In this document: positions 35,851 to 47,212 of the stretch, piece by piece
Layout of the letters: each line of letters begins with the position of its first letter
Position numbering within the stretch: the stretch's first letter is position 1
Position numbers and translations under genes: made by a program
Origin: Megaleporinus macrocephalus
Taxonomy: Eukaryota; Chordata; Actinopteri; Characiformes; Anostomidae
Length of the DNA stretch: 64,000 bases
Direction: 5' to 3'
Assembly (NCBI GenBank): GCA_021613375.1
Contig: CM038711.1
Coordinates: 20,917,694 to 20,981,693, forward strand
The notes under the pieces: generated by a model
Told to the model about the DNA's origin: nothing
The model's database searches: none
What the model saw: the letters and a program-made list of their open reading frames with translations, nothing else

Positions 35851-36830
35851 TACAGTGGCAAGAAAAAGTATGTGAACCCTTTGAAATAACCTGGTTTTCT
35901 GCATTATTTGGTCATACAACGTGATCTGATCTACATCTACTACACGTCCCAAGTATAGACAAACTCAATGTGCTTAACCTAATACCACACAAACAATAAG
36001 ATTTAATTTCTGTATTGGACACATCCATTAAACATTCACAGTGCTGGTGGAAAAAGTTAGTGAACCATGCCTCACAAAAAAGAGACCTCCAAAGACCTAC
36101 GATCAAGAATAGTCGTTTTGCAAAAAACTGGAAAGGGTTCTCTCGCTAAAAATCCCCCCTAAGTTGACTCCAAAGGTAAAACGCAGAATGCTCAGAGAGG
36201 TAAAAAAAAAGGAACGCTAGAGTAACAGCTAAAGGCTTGAGGGAATTATTGGAACTGGTTAAGATCTCTGTTTATGAGTCTGCCATACGCAAATCATTGA
36301 ACAGGTAAGACACTATGGAGGAAGCCGCGGCTTTCCAAAAAACATCACTGCACGCTTGAAGTTTGCGAACTTGACACTTCTCTACTTGAAAAATGTTTTG
36401 TGAACCAAGGTTGAATTGTTTGGGAAGAACACAGCAATACTTATGGCATAAAAAGGGCACTGCATGCCAACATGAAAACAGTGATGTGTGGTGATGGGAG
36501 CATTGTGTTTTGGACTGCTTTGCTGCTTTTGAGTTTATCAAGGTATCTTACAGAATAATGTCATGGTGGCTGTCCACCAGCTGAAGCTCAGTAGAAGTTG
36601 GGTAATGTAGCAGGACAATGACTCTAAACATTGAGGAAAACCTACTACAGAATGCCTTCAGAAAAGAAAATCCATCTTTTGCAGGGGCACAGTCTGAGTC
36701 TAGACCTGAATCCAATAGAGATGCTGTGGCATTACCTCAAAAGAGCTTTTCGCATCAGATACCCTAAGAATATGGCTGAGCTGAAGCAGTTCTGTATAAT
36801 CCAAATGTTCCACCTGTGCAGTTTCTAAAG
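35851..36830 (+). mobile_element. Tc1/mariner element, 3'-truncated, transposase decayed
   Basis: The left terminus TACAGTGGCAAGAAAAAGTA followed by TGTGAACCC matches Tc1-type elements of fish. Transposase traces follow in shifting frames: a helix-turn-helix part (near 36095-36300), GGAAGCCGCGGCTTTCC near 36319, then QQDN-like and DLNPIEMLWHYLKRA near 36710-36750, the region holding the last acidic residue of the DDE triad. No matching right terminus is found after 36830, so the end was lost or replaced. Confidence 0.8.
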
Positions 36831-36904
36831 CTTTTAACATTCAGAATCAGATGTTCTTAGTTCTATTTTTAATTTAGCTTAATAAACTGTAAATACTTTC
36901 TGAA

Positions 36905-37092
36905 CAGAAGAGGATGGGTCTCCCCGTGTGAGTTTTGGTTCCTCCTAAGGTTTCTTCCTCCTTAGTTAAGCACTTCCTGACATACATGTTATGACTTGAT
37001 GTTTTAAAGTTTTCAAACTTCTGTATAGCTGCTTTGTGACAACATTATTGTAAAAAGCGATATACTAATAAACTAGGCTTGATTTGACTTGA
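36905..37092 (+). repeat. Dispersed repeat with TTGAC tail
   Basis: Words TGGTTCCTCCTAAGGTTTC, TAGCTGCTTTGTGACAACA and TTGTAAAAAGCGATATA, then AATAAAC and a degenerate TTGAC-type tail (37077-37092) are those of an abundant fish interspersed repeat. It directly follows the truncated Tc1 element. Confidence 0.5.
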
Positions 37093-37099
37093 CCTCTAT

Positions 37100-38800
37100 G
37101 AGGAAGAATGGTTCTTCTGAATGTTGGCCAGGTTTGATCAGCAGCTACCGGAAATGCAATAACAACCTCTATTCTTCTGTAAAGACTTGACTGTAAAAGC
37201 ATTGCTGTGAGGATTTGCGGCTTTATTTCGCTTTATTTATTAACAAGAATATTACTTCTTTTCACAAGGGTCTGTTTTTGTTGTATCAGCATTTTGCTAG
37301 TCACAGTCCTGCCTTGCTCTGTGGTTGGTTTGCATATCATTCAAATGCTGTTTTTCTGTTGGTACTTAGCCATGTTCAGCGAGGAAACCTACAAGATGTT
37401 CTGACACTCTACATGTCTACTTAGCATCTGCTATTAGTCTCAGTGTGTTTTAACTCAATGGTTTTTCTGTTCTTTTCTATGTACTGAGTATATGCTACAG
37501 ACGCTGTGGCTAGAGAGCAGAATAGAATATGCTGAAATACACTTTAATATGGGCTCTCAAAAAATGTGCGTGGGAAGACACAGGAATATCCCATCATGGA
37601 TGCTTAACTCAGCTGAATTGCATGGGTGGTCTTTTCCTTCTCTTTTTCTTGCTGTTTTTGCTGCTGCATATAGGAAGCGAGGGCAAAATAAGAGCGTCTT
37701 TTCATCAGCAGCGAGGACTGCGGCGCAGTGCTGATTAGAACGAGATGAAAAAGAGAGAAATAATGGACTGGGTGGGGGTAGTGCGGTGGGGGAGAGATCC
37801 AATGTCTGGGGAGGAGGGCAGAAGAGCTGGGTTCTTGATCTAAAAATGGATTCCAGTGGGGGTGTTGCTGTATGTGTTTGTTTGAAATAGAGTTTTGTGA
37901 GTAAGCCGCCGTGTGTGTGTGTGTGTGTGTAATGTGTATTTGTGAAGTATAGGCTACAGACCTCCTGAGCGGACACACATTCATCCATCACTACTTAATT
38001 TTCTCATGCCTCATTTTTATAACACCTCTGCTTTATATCGGCATTCACTTGCTGCCATGCCATTCTCACAGAGATCAACGTGAAGTATGTTCAGCACATC
38101 TGGAAATATGAGCTTTTATGCTGCATTCCAAGCAGTGATTTACTACAGCTGATCCAAATGAAAAGCCAGAGTGCTAGGTGTTTATTGTGCTGGTGCTTTT
38201 CAGAGGTGCACAGCTGAAAACACTGGGATAAAGATCTCTGGGGTTATAAAACAGTAGAATCCATTTCATTTCAAAAGCATCCGTTATGAGGACAGGTTTG
38301 CACGTATTTTGGTGAGTTTCTTGGTCACCCTCTCATTCTTGCTGAGAACCACAAAACAGAAGCACACTTTCAGCAGCATCTAACACATGCTCCTACGCCT
38401 GCATAATTCAGCAGCCGTCTGGGCCAGGGCTGCACCGCCATGACCCACTCACTAATGGTACACAGTTTTTGCACAATCCTCTTCTGGACAGCTCCGATAC
38501 ACGTGGTGCAATGCCCAATGGTAAATCATGCTCCTTCCAGGATACACTATAAAAGTACATTTGCTAATAAAGGTGTTGTGTTGGTAAACTAGTTGTTAAT
38601 TAACTAGTTTATTTCAACATGACAGTAGGTTTGTAGAAATTAAATCCTGATTTAACATATTAGGAACTTTAAGGGCACCCTTTCCTACAAAATTCATTTA
38701 AGTGGTACTGGCCACCTTATTAATTACAGCTCCTTATCATTGTCCATTGAATCAATTCCACTCATATAAGAGCACTCTGCAGTTGTAAAGTTTCAGATTG
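37100..38800. other. No gene seen; purine-rich stretch
   Basis: The part 37660-37860 is G/A-rich (GGGTGGGGGTAGTGCGG, GGGGAGGAGGGCAG). Frames up to 144 codons on the minus strand here result from biased composition and the GT repeat. Confidence 0.5.
37911..37930 (+). repeat. GT microsatellite, ten units
   Basis: A perfect run following GTAAGCCGCC, in intergenic sequence. Confidence 0.9.
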
Positions 38801-38804
38801 CTGG

Positions 38805-38905
38805 ATAGAATAGAATAGAATAGAATAGAATAGAATAGAATAGAATAGAATAGAATTACTGTCTTTGTACAAGTAACAAAATCTAATTGCTGGATGCTAT
38901 ACAGG
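38805..38905 (-). mobile_element. LINE 3'-end fragment with pentanucleotide tail
   Basis: About ten ATAGA units (38805-38856) are followed on the + strand by TTACTGTCTTTGTACAAGT, the reverse complement of a common fish LINE 3' UTR ending in ATTCT repeats. Only about 100 bases remain. Confidence 0.5.
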
Positions 38906-39159
38906 TTTATGCAAGACTTTGAACATCTCTGGGCACATAATATGCTTTGTTGATTTTCGAAGTGTAAATAAGTTCAGAAAAATTCAATTCATTTGCTAAG
39001 TCTAATATACTGGAGAAAAAAATAGAAATTATACCTTGACATTTTGCCCAGGGCACCTTGTAATAACCAGAAAAGGGCATTTCCTGGAAAGGAAATGCAG
39101 GATAAGTGTGCAGCTTAGGTAGTGCTAGGAATCAGGGATGAATAAACAACAAGTGGAGA

Positions 39160-39400
39160 AGTGTGGGTCTGTGTGTTTGGGGACCTGCCCTGAGTGTTAA
39201 TGCAAATGCAGTTTGGTGGCTGTAGGTTTAACGAAACCATAATGTTTGGGTGCACTCGAAAATTAATGGGACTCACTGGTGGAAAAAAATGACAAACAGA
39301 TAAGTGTGGGTCAAGCCAATACTGCAGTCATGGTTGGGGGTCTGCCCTGAGTCAGTGTATGCAAAACGGTGTCTGTCGGTCGAGCAGAAGATCAGTAGAT
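39160..39400 (+). repeat. Diverged tandem repeat, 143-base spacing
   Basis: GTGTGGGTCT at 39161 and GTGTGGGTCA at 39304 each lead into a CTGCCCTGAGT block and then a TGCAAA block. The two halves are only partly similar. The origin is unknown. Confidence 0.4.
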
Positions 39401-40134
39401 TGGTGTGCACTTTTCTATCCTATTCATTCTCTATGGGAAAAAATCTTGAAAAATGTTGTTGTTTTCTGGAATCCTTGCATCTGATCAAAAATCTGTATAC
39501 AAGCCTGAATCATACAATCAGTCGGGACAATATGGAGTTGGGGAAAAAAAGGACTCAAATGGGAGGTAAATTGAGACTTCTTATTCCTGTTGGGCGGATC
39601 CACCTTCAGGGAGGGAGAGGGTCCTCAGTCTCCCAGGAGGGTAAAAGAGAAAGAGAATTAGTAAATAAATATGTGTGCGAATACTTACCGGTAATGCCTA
39701 AAGATGAGTCATGACTATTTAACAGCGCTATGTATGTATGTGTATAATTAAGTAACACCTTGGTACGTCAACCACCTTGTGAGGTATTGGTTTAGTTGCC
39801 TGAGGCTTCAGAGATAAGAGCTCTCGCGGTTCGTTCAGTCTGGGTCTTCTCTCCTACCTGTTGGTGGCTTACCATGTTTTTAATTTTCTTTCCGTTTAAT
39901 GCAGTTTTTTTGTGTGTCTCCTCTTGTCTCCTCGTGGCCACACCCACACCTGTCGTATGCAAATCACAGAGAATCTCTTTTTGGGGGTTTAACTGTTACA
40001 TAAGGGCACTTGATTTTCTTCTACTTCAAATTTCTTTTTTGCTTTTCTGTGAGCAGATGAGAATTTACAACTGAAAATCCAGTGTATTTTATGGATACCA
40101 ATAAACTTTCAGCAGTATTTTTAAATAAAGAAAC

Positions 40135-40830
40135 CCGATTCCAAAGAAATGTAAATAAATGTAAATAGAAACCGTAGGCAAATCTCACTACATCATATTT
40201 TATTCACAACAGATGTTGACAGTTAGACAATTGACCATTTTATAAAAATCACTAACTGCAACACATTCCAAAATGGTGGGACATGAGCTATAAAGGCTGG
40301 AAAAGTAAGACAGAGTCTCTCAGCTCAATCTGCAAAACACTGTGTCTAAAAATGTCCAAACATAATGTTCAACATAAAATTACAAAGTCTTTGGATATCC
40401 CACCAAAAGCCTGAATGTCTGATGGTATGGAGTTGGAGTTAACAACTGTAAAGGTTCTATCAATGCTGAGCAGTATATATAGGTTTTAGAACAACATAAA
40501 GGTTCTATCAATGCTGAGCAGTATATAGAGGTTTTAGAACAACATGTGCTCCATTCCAGACAGCGTCTCTTTCAGGGAATGTTTTGTATCATTTAACGCT
40601 CCTGCAGTTGGTATCCTAACTTCGCAGATGTTTACAGACCGTTGTTAAAAGAAGAGGAGATGCTATACAATAGTAGGCATGGCCCTGTCCCAACTTTTTC
40701 AAGATGCGTCGCTGGCATCAAGTTCTAAATGAGTTCTACTTTGAATAAAATATGGGTCTGTGAGATTTGCAAATAATTTTGTTTTAATTTACATTTTTTT
40801 GCATTTTACACAGCATCCCAAGGGAAATGG
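40135..40830 (+). mobile_element. Internally deleted Tc1-type element with a 48-bp tandem repeat
   Basis: The left end has CCGATTCCAAAGAAATG and the right end an imperfect GCATCCCAAGGGAAATG, a degraded inverted pair. Between them are fragments of a Tc1-type transposase gene: an N-terminal part (CTCAATCTGCAAAACACTG), then after a large deletion the ATGGTATGG and AATGCTGAGCAGTA segments, then TCTCTTTCAGGGAA and the C-terminal GTTGTTAAAAGAAGAGGAG. The 48-base unit at 40450-40497 is repeated at 40498-40545 with one difference seen. Confidence 0.7.
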
Positions 40831-40844
40831 AGTTGTAATACTAT

Positions 40845-41225
40845 TTACCCAACTCGAGTATTTTGGGGAGTAAAGTAACCTCTTAATTCTGACTTTTTAT
40901 TCATTAGCTTTAGTTACTTGACAATTATTGTGTGGGTGCACTGTTATGCAATTGGTGAAAACTTTCACTCTAGAGCTTTTAATATTTACTTACCAAAAAG
41001 ATGCCTAACAGAGAAAAAAGAGACTAAAATATTTAATTCCTATAATAATGAATGTTGAATGTACAAAAAAATGTTATTTAGTACTTTAGCAGTCTTTTGA
41101 CCTGATACTTCTCCATTTCTACTCCAATTATTTTTGGTAAGAGACATTTACTTTTTAGTTACTATTTCACTGAAGTAACAAAGCATTAACTTTAATATGG
41201 GTTTGAGCTGTGCTACCCAACTCTG
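40845..41225. repeat. MITE-like repeat ending in TACCCAACTC
   Basis: Both ends carry TACCCAACTC followed by a G or T (40849-40860 and 41212-41223), and the body has AGTAAAGTAACC, TTGACCTGATACTTCTCC and TTTTGGTAAG words seen in fish non-autonomous repeats. A short similar piece occurs at 62820-62880. Classification is uncertain. Confidence 0.35.
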
Positions 41226-41229
41226 ATGT

Positions 41230-43340
41230 CATACAATACACTACAATCACTGAAGTTGTGTCATCACCATCATAATAAGTATAAAGGTCATTGTGATCAT
41301 AACTGTCACCCATCTCAAGTCTCCCAGCACTGCAAAGGATAAAGGGGTCTCTAGTTAATAAATATTTCAGGGGTTATTAGCATTAGCACTATAAGGCCTT
41401 TAGAGATCAAGACTCAACTTCTCTCCATGACATGTCCTGCCAGTACCACTGTGCCCAAGCTTAAGAAGTTTGCGTTCAAGCAATGAGTCATGATAAATTA
41501 GGCATTCAATTTTTCTCTATTGCTAAAACCATAAATAACATGATTCAACAAGGCCAACAAAATAATGTAATTATCCAAAACATTTAGAAAAACAATTTTC
41601 ACACAACGCTAACTTATTTCTTGCACAGGAAGTTCTAATAAGCATGAGGGAAGCAGAGGACCACTGCACTGCAGCTTTCAAAAACCTGATAGTGGTAAGC
41701 TAAGCTGAACTGGCCTGCAATTCCAAAGACCTGAGTCTGAAAACTCTGGACTTCACAGGAACCGTCATGGTAGAGCAACAGTTGGAAAACTTAGCTATGT
41801 GTTAAAGGCAAGACATTTATACTTAAGCTACCATGAAATATGATCCTTTCAGGTTAACATACTTTGCTCAATCAGAGGTTCTCAACATTAATCCTGGACA
41901 CACCTTAAAAAAAATAAAGGTCTTCAAATTGTTCTCAGCTCAGATGGCTGAAAACACTTTAACACTTTAATTGGCTCTTCTAAAATATTTTGCCCACTCA
42001 AATTTATATGTATGGGTCTTTAAAGAACCATTAGTTGAAAAGTTCTTTAACGTACCAACCTGTTAACTTGTGTGAACAGTCCAGACTGGTGGCGGGGTGT
42101 AAGGGTGTGGGTAATTTTTACTTGGCGTTATTATCTAAGTATTGTTGCTGTCCATGTGCATCTCTTCACAACCACAATTTACCACATACAAATGGCTACT
42201 ACCCTGTCACAAAACAAAAATCATCTCAAACTGGTTTCTTAAACATGACAATGAGGTCCTTAGTGGCCTTTTCAGTAGAAAACCTTCGGAATGTGAACAG
42301 GACATTTGCAGCATAGCGGTCCACATAAAGAGCTTGGTGAGTGTCTGTTGGCAGAGCAGACTAGCAAGTGATCTACATGACTACTAGATTAAAGATCAGA
42401 GCAAAATCAAGGAAAGCAGACAGACAAGAGTTCATTCACCTATTCAGATGCAGCTCTAGCACACAGGAAGCACCGCAGTGAATGTGCTGATAAAAATCAG
42501 GATCATTTTATTCTTTCATTGTACAGATTTTCCCTGTTACAAAAACATGCTAGTCTAAACAGCTATACAACTTTCGACATTGATAGTGATGTTATCACGT
42601 TTGTCATCAGCTAACTCTTCATAACTTGTTTTGCAGCTAAAATGCATGAAGTCAAGAAAGTTATCATGTACTGGGTAATAACGTTGGTTGAGGTAATAAA
42701 CAATTAGCCTGTTTGTCTTAAAGACTTTAGCTGAGAGAAAAAGGCTTTTGGGCTTTAAGTCTTACACAGCTATAAAAAAGAGGGGCAGCACATCTAGAAC
42801 ATTAGCTGCCTCGTTGTTTGAGAGTATGGATCCTTACTGTCAATAATGGTATCTATATAAAGTTTGTTATCATGTCATCATAGTTAATTAAGCCAGACCC
42901 CTTTCTCTTTTCATTCACCTTTTATTGTGGCCTAAAAAATCCAAATAAAACATCAACCTCTTTAGGCTACAGCACTGTGTGGATTTACAGCATGTAAATA
43001 AATAACAAACACCATCATTTTGGAGGAACAAACCCATAATGCAGTGTAATGTGATATTGATTTTCAAGCCCTATAAAAGAGTCCCCCTCAGTATACTGAC
43101 TCTGGTATTAGTTTTAGGATTAAATTTAGCATTCGTTGATCTCCTGGGAAACCTTCCTGTGTTTTGGAATAATATTTTCAGAAGTTCTCCTCGGTGTGCT
43201 TTTGGCATTTTTCACTGCACTACTGAACTTTTTAATTTGTTAGCAAATGCTATTAAGCAGCTAGAGATCAAGGATTGGCGAATGTAGCAACAGTAACAAA
43301 AGAAAAACAGGTTTTCACAAGTGGTCAGTTATCTGGTTAG
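41230..43340. other. No gene seen
   Basis: Intergenic sequence with short frames only. CAGAGGTTCTCAACATTAAT near 41872 hints at a degenerate dispersed repeat. Confidence 0.5.
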
Positions 43341-43344
43341 ATCA

Positions 43345-43615
43345 GGGAGTGCTGGAGCAGGATACACTAAAATGTGCAGGGTATGGTACTCCAGGAGCAG
43401 GGTAGTTAGACGGGGCACTAGAGGTCTGCTACCTGACCCAAGGCCAGTGGGGCCAGACAAATGACCAGTTTTTCATGTACAATTTTTATCAGTGATTTTT
43501 CACTAGTATTATTTGTATTGCATTTGAAGAAATGGGCCTTCATAAATTTCACACTTTCTGATGCTTTTTCAGTCTTTTTCTGGTGTAGTATGTGCACAAC
43601 AAAGCCAGCCTACAA
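43345..43615 (+). repeat. Dispersed repeat, copy B
   Basis: Begins AGTGCTGGAGCAGGATACAC then AAAATGTGCAGG, the opposite-strand form of the end seen in copy A. It then runs parallel to copy A through GCATTTGAAGAAATGGGCCT to ACAAAGCCAGCC. Confidence 0.55.
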
Positions 43616-44339
43616 GCCAGTGTTTCTCTAAAACACCTAATTGTGCACAAGTCATTCTTAAGACCTTCATTTTACGAGAGCATGGCTGTTGGTGACCTGC
43701 CCCACTATGTTCTGTTCTTTGACCAGAGCTGATTGGCAGTTCTCCTGTGCTGCAGAATCAGTAAATGTGTATACATCTTAGGTGCACTAAGGCCACTTTG
43801 CCAAGACTCTCAACTGTAGCGACGGTCCAAAGAGCCAGAGGAATTTACAGCACCACAAACCAGAGAAAATAAGACTAACTGACTACAAACTTTACAGGAT
43901 TATGAAATTTTACAACGCTTCAATTTTTCACAGCAGCCTTCAGGAAAATGAACATAACGATGTTCTATATTTGACCTTTGAGGCACTGAAGATGAAGGTG
44001 GCTCAAAACAAGCTCTGCATCACATTGTGTAGCCCAAAATCACCAGGCTTCTCACCTGTTGTCTTCTATGAGATGTCCACGTTGTTAATCAAGTGGTCAG
44101 TGGCTGGTCGACATCAAACTTAAAGTAGCATGTTCCACAAGTCTACTACTCTGTGCCACTCCACTATTGTAGCTCCAGCAATAAACTAAATTGACTAATC
44201 TGGGTTTCTTACAAAACCATTTCTCTACATGTACTGAAAAAGACAATGCAATGTTGAGCATGTTAGTGCCACCAATATTACTGCATGTATCGACACTAAA
44301 CTAATTTAAAGAAAAACACAACCATCAACTCCGACCCCA

Positions 44340-44710
44340 ATCAAAGGCGTGCACTCAAGTATGTGTTCGCGCATATAAATCCAAATTCTGGCAGCTTGCT
44401 GTGACCCTGGAGCGGATCCTCCCTTAGCGGGGTGGGGGGTGGCTCACTGAGGGACCTGTGAAATGTGATTAGCGCGCGTGGATTTCTAATTAATCAGAGC
44501 TCGTCGAGTCAGTTCAGGGAAGTGCTCGTAATTGGCGTTCAGGTTTTTCGTGGGGGCGCGCATCGGGGCCGAGTTTCCTTGAGCTCGCGCCATCGGGGGG
44601 ATGGCGCAGGTCTGCATGCATGAGCGCGCGCTGGGATAATTAGCCCGAGATGCCGGAAGATCCCCATGAGGGCTCGCGCCTCTTCACGCGCACTATGGAG
44701 GTAAACACCT
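44340..44710. promoter_or_regulatory. Isolated CpG-rich block upstream of calb2
   Basis: GC and CpG content jump against AT-rich surroundings, with several GCGCGC words (44473, 44556 and 44623 areas) and a TCTAATTAATC homeodomain-type word near 44487. Its end holds an ATG (44650) followed by 17 open codons and a donor-like GAG|GTAAAC at 44700. That short frame ends in phase 0, whereas calb2 exon 2 needs phase 1, so it cannot be an in-frame alternative start onto exon 2. It may be a distal promoter, an enhancer, or a non-coding 5' exon. Confidence 0.45.
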
Positions 44711-46854
44711 CGCAGAAGAGGTGCTCATGTGCTTCACAACACACACGGGGACAAAATACGGTGTCTCACACATGAAGGCACACAACACACATGTGCGCAC
44801 GTGCACAAACACAAGCATGTCTTGTTTTTAAATGATTTTTGTTACCAGATTTAGTTTTATTAGACTCTCAAAAGCCAACAGTTGTAGATTGTAAAAAATG
44901 CCTCTTTCCTTACTGGTGATCCAGCCAACTGTTTCAGCAGCGTGACACATTTTCCAGTATAGTGGAGAATTTAGGTCCTCACAGAGGGCTAAATGCTAGG
45001 CCACACAACATTGTATATCTATCTTTGTATGATATTTCTATTGACTTCAGGATATACAGTAAGATACTGTGCAGCAACTCTAAAGCAGCCCTAAATAAGC
45101 CATCTCTGGTCAAAATATGTAACTGCACCCAACATGGGGAAACATTTAGTAACATTGGTTGTGCTTCGAACTCAAACAGGTTGGGGAATTTGACTTTTGT
45201 GAGCCCTTTGAAAGTGCATTTGATGAGAACGTGGTTAAAACTTGGTGATGGGTGTGAATCATCAATATAACATGCTCAAAATTGGTGAAATGATTCAATG
45301 CTAAATGGCAGTATAAAGGTTTTAAATGGCTTACAGGTTTCAATCAGATCTTAAGCAGCATTAAACCCATCTCAAACAGCTCCATACTCTGGAAATGTTG
45401 TGCTATATAAGTTTTAGAAGTTCAGATTTTATAAACAAAAAGTGCATTATTTGTTGAGAATGGGTGCACTACGGGCAGCATGGAGCCATTTGAGACACAG
45501 CCTAGGTGTTGGAAAAGAAGCACCGTTGGATTGGTGCTATATTGGTGGTAATTTAGCCCCCAAAAACACTGAATGAAGGTTTTTGTATCATGTGTTCAGT
45601 AGTATATGAAAAAAAGTAGTTCATGAAGTGACCACAACACACGCTAATGGCCAGACCACCGTTTTTCTTCTTTTTAAACGGTCCATGGCTGCATAGCGAC
45701 AATAATATACTCTAAAGGACATAATGACAATAATACAATAATCTTACATTAATGACAATAATAAAAAAGATAATAATAATTAAGACAAACACTGGACACA
45801 ATGATGAAACATTCCCACAACATCCGCATCTCCCTCTCCACTCGGGCATTTGGTCCATATGAATAACAAAATGTATTACTTGTGTTATATTTTGCAGGAG
45901 TCAACAGAACAAATTAAACATGTGATATTAATTAGCAGTACAATTAAAGCAGTGTACAACAAACTTTGATGCAGTTACATCATTGCCCCCGAGCTCCGTC
46001 TTAAACAAACAGGCCACAGCACAGCAATGCCTCATGCGGCACGTTACTCACACATCCTGCCCTGTGTTTCTAGCCTATAAGTGAAAGCACATGCTGCACT
46101 TCCATCAGGACAGCAGTGTTAAAGAAATACAATGCAATAAGCTCAAAGACTTTGATTCAGTTTCCTGCATACACAGTCATAGTTTATGTACCAAAAAAAG
46201 TAGTTAATTCAGTTAATTTTTACTTGAGCATTTTCCAGACTTGCTTTATCCCTTGGATGGATGTCATCTGTCAATTCAATTCATGGTACACACAGTTCCT
46301 CCTCCTCCTTCTTCATTCCTTACCGTTTACTTAACAATCATTGCGACTTCAGCATCAGACTTGATGTTAATCGCTAACAGTTCCAGGGTGGACAACAACA
46401 CCAGTGTTTACTAATTTTTTGCTGTTATTTTTGTGACTTGTTTTCTATTTTCAAAAGCAGACATGCTTTTTCTTCATCCGCTCATGTGGGAGTTGCAGGC
46501 AGCCTCAGCTTTACAGTGTTTAATTTTAAGCTAAAACCCTTAAAGACTGACTGTGTTATCTTACATATTGTTTCTTTAAACAGGCGGTTTGTCTTAATGT
46601 GCCTTTAAGACTGAAATATGTAAATGACTTCTGTTATGATGGGCTGGCTTGTTCAAAAAGAAGTTCAGGATGAAACCCTCCTTATAACTTTGTAGAATAT
46701 AAAAATGGGCTATACTGCTGGAGGCGGTAAACGGGCAAATGCCTTGTTTTTTTGTGACTTCACAGAATTCAGCTTCTTTTTTCAAGCTCATCAAGCTCTT
46801 TTATTTAAAAAGTAAAGGCTTAATTTTGGATTATATGGGACACTTGAAGCCCGT

Positions 46855-47118
46855 GTGAAATGCAATGAGAGCAGTACAGACGGCTCCAGCTGTGAGGGGA
46901 GACAGAAGGGGGCAGTTTAACACCATCAGAGCTTCAGCTCCCCCTGCAGCCCCGCAGAGAAACTGCAGCCTTGCCGCTTCTTTAAAAGCTCCTGCGACGC
47001 GCAGGAGGGGGCTGGACTGCGAGCATCGCCGTGTGACAAAGTTCGCCCGGGATTTTCGGCACATAAGGGGACTCAGAGAGAGAGAGAGAGTAAAACACAG
47101 AGAGACGAGAGCAAAGGC
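46855..47118 (+). promoter_or_regulatory. calb2: calb2 promoter and 5' UTR region
   Basis: A GC-richer block adjoins the start codon. It contains a CAGCTG E-box-type word near 46886, a TTTAAAA TATA-like element near 46981 (about 135 bases before the ATG), and a GAGAGA run just before the 5' UTR end. GC-rich sequence continues into intron 1. The actual start site is unknown. Confidence 0.5.
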
Positions 47119-47212
47119 ATGGCTAACAAAACGCAGCAACCTCCTTACCTTCACCTGGCCGAACTCACGGCCTCCCAGTTCCTCGACATTTGGAAGCACT
47201 TCGATGCTGACG
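47119..47212 (+). CDS. calb2: calb2 coding exon 1
   Basis: Encodes residues 1-31 and the first base of Gly32, with donor GTGAGT. The exon ends inside EF-hand loop 1 ([12 protein letters not shown]), the ancestral intron position of this family. The ATG context GGCATGG is acceptable and it is the first ATG giving the conserved N-terminus. Confidence 0.95.

Noticed and set aside
37557..37991. 144- and 126-codon minus-strand frames with Thr-His runs
   Set aside because: Produced by the GT microsatellite and a purine-rich stretch; no motif or splice support.
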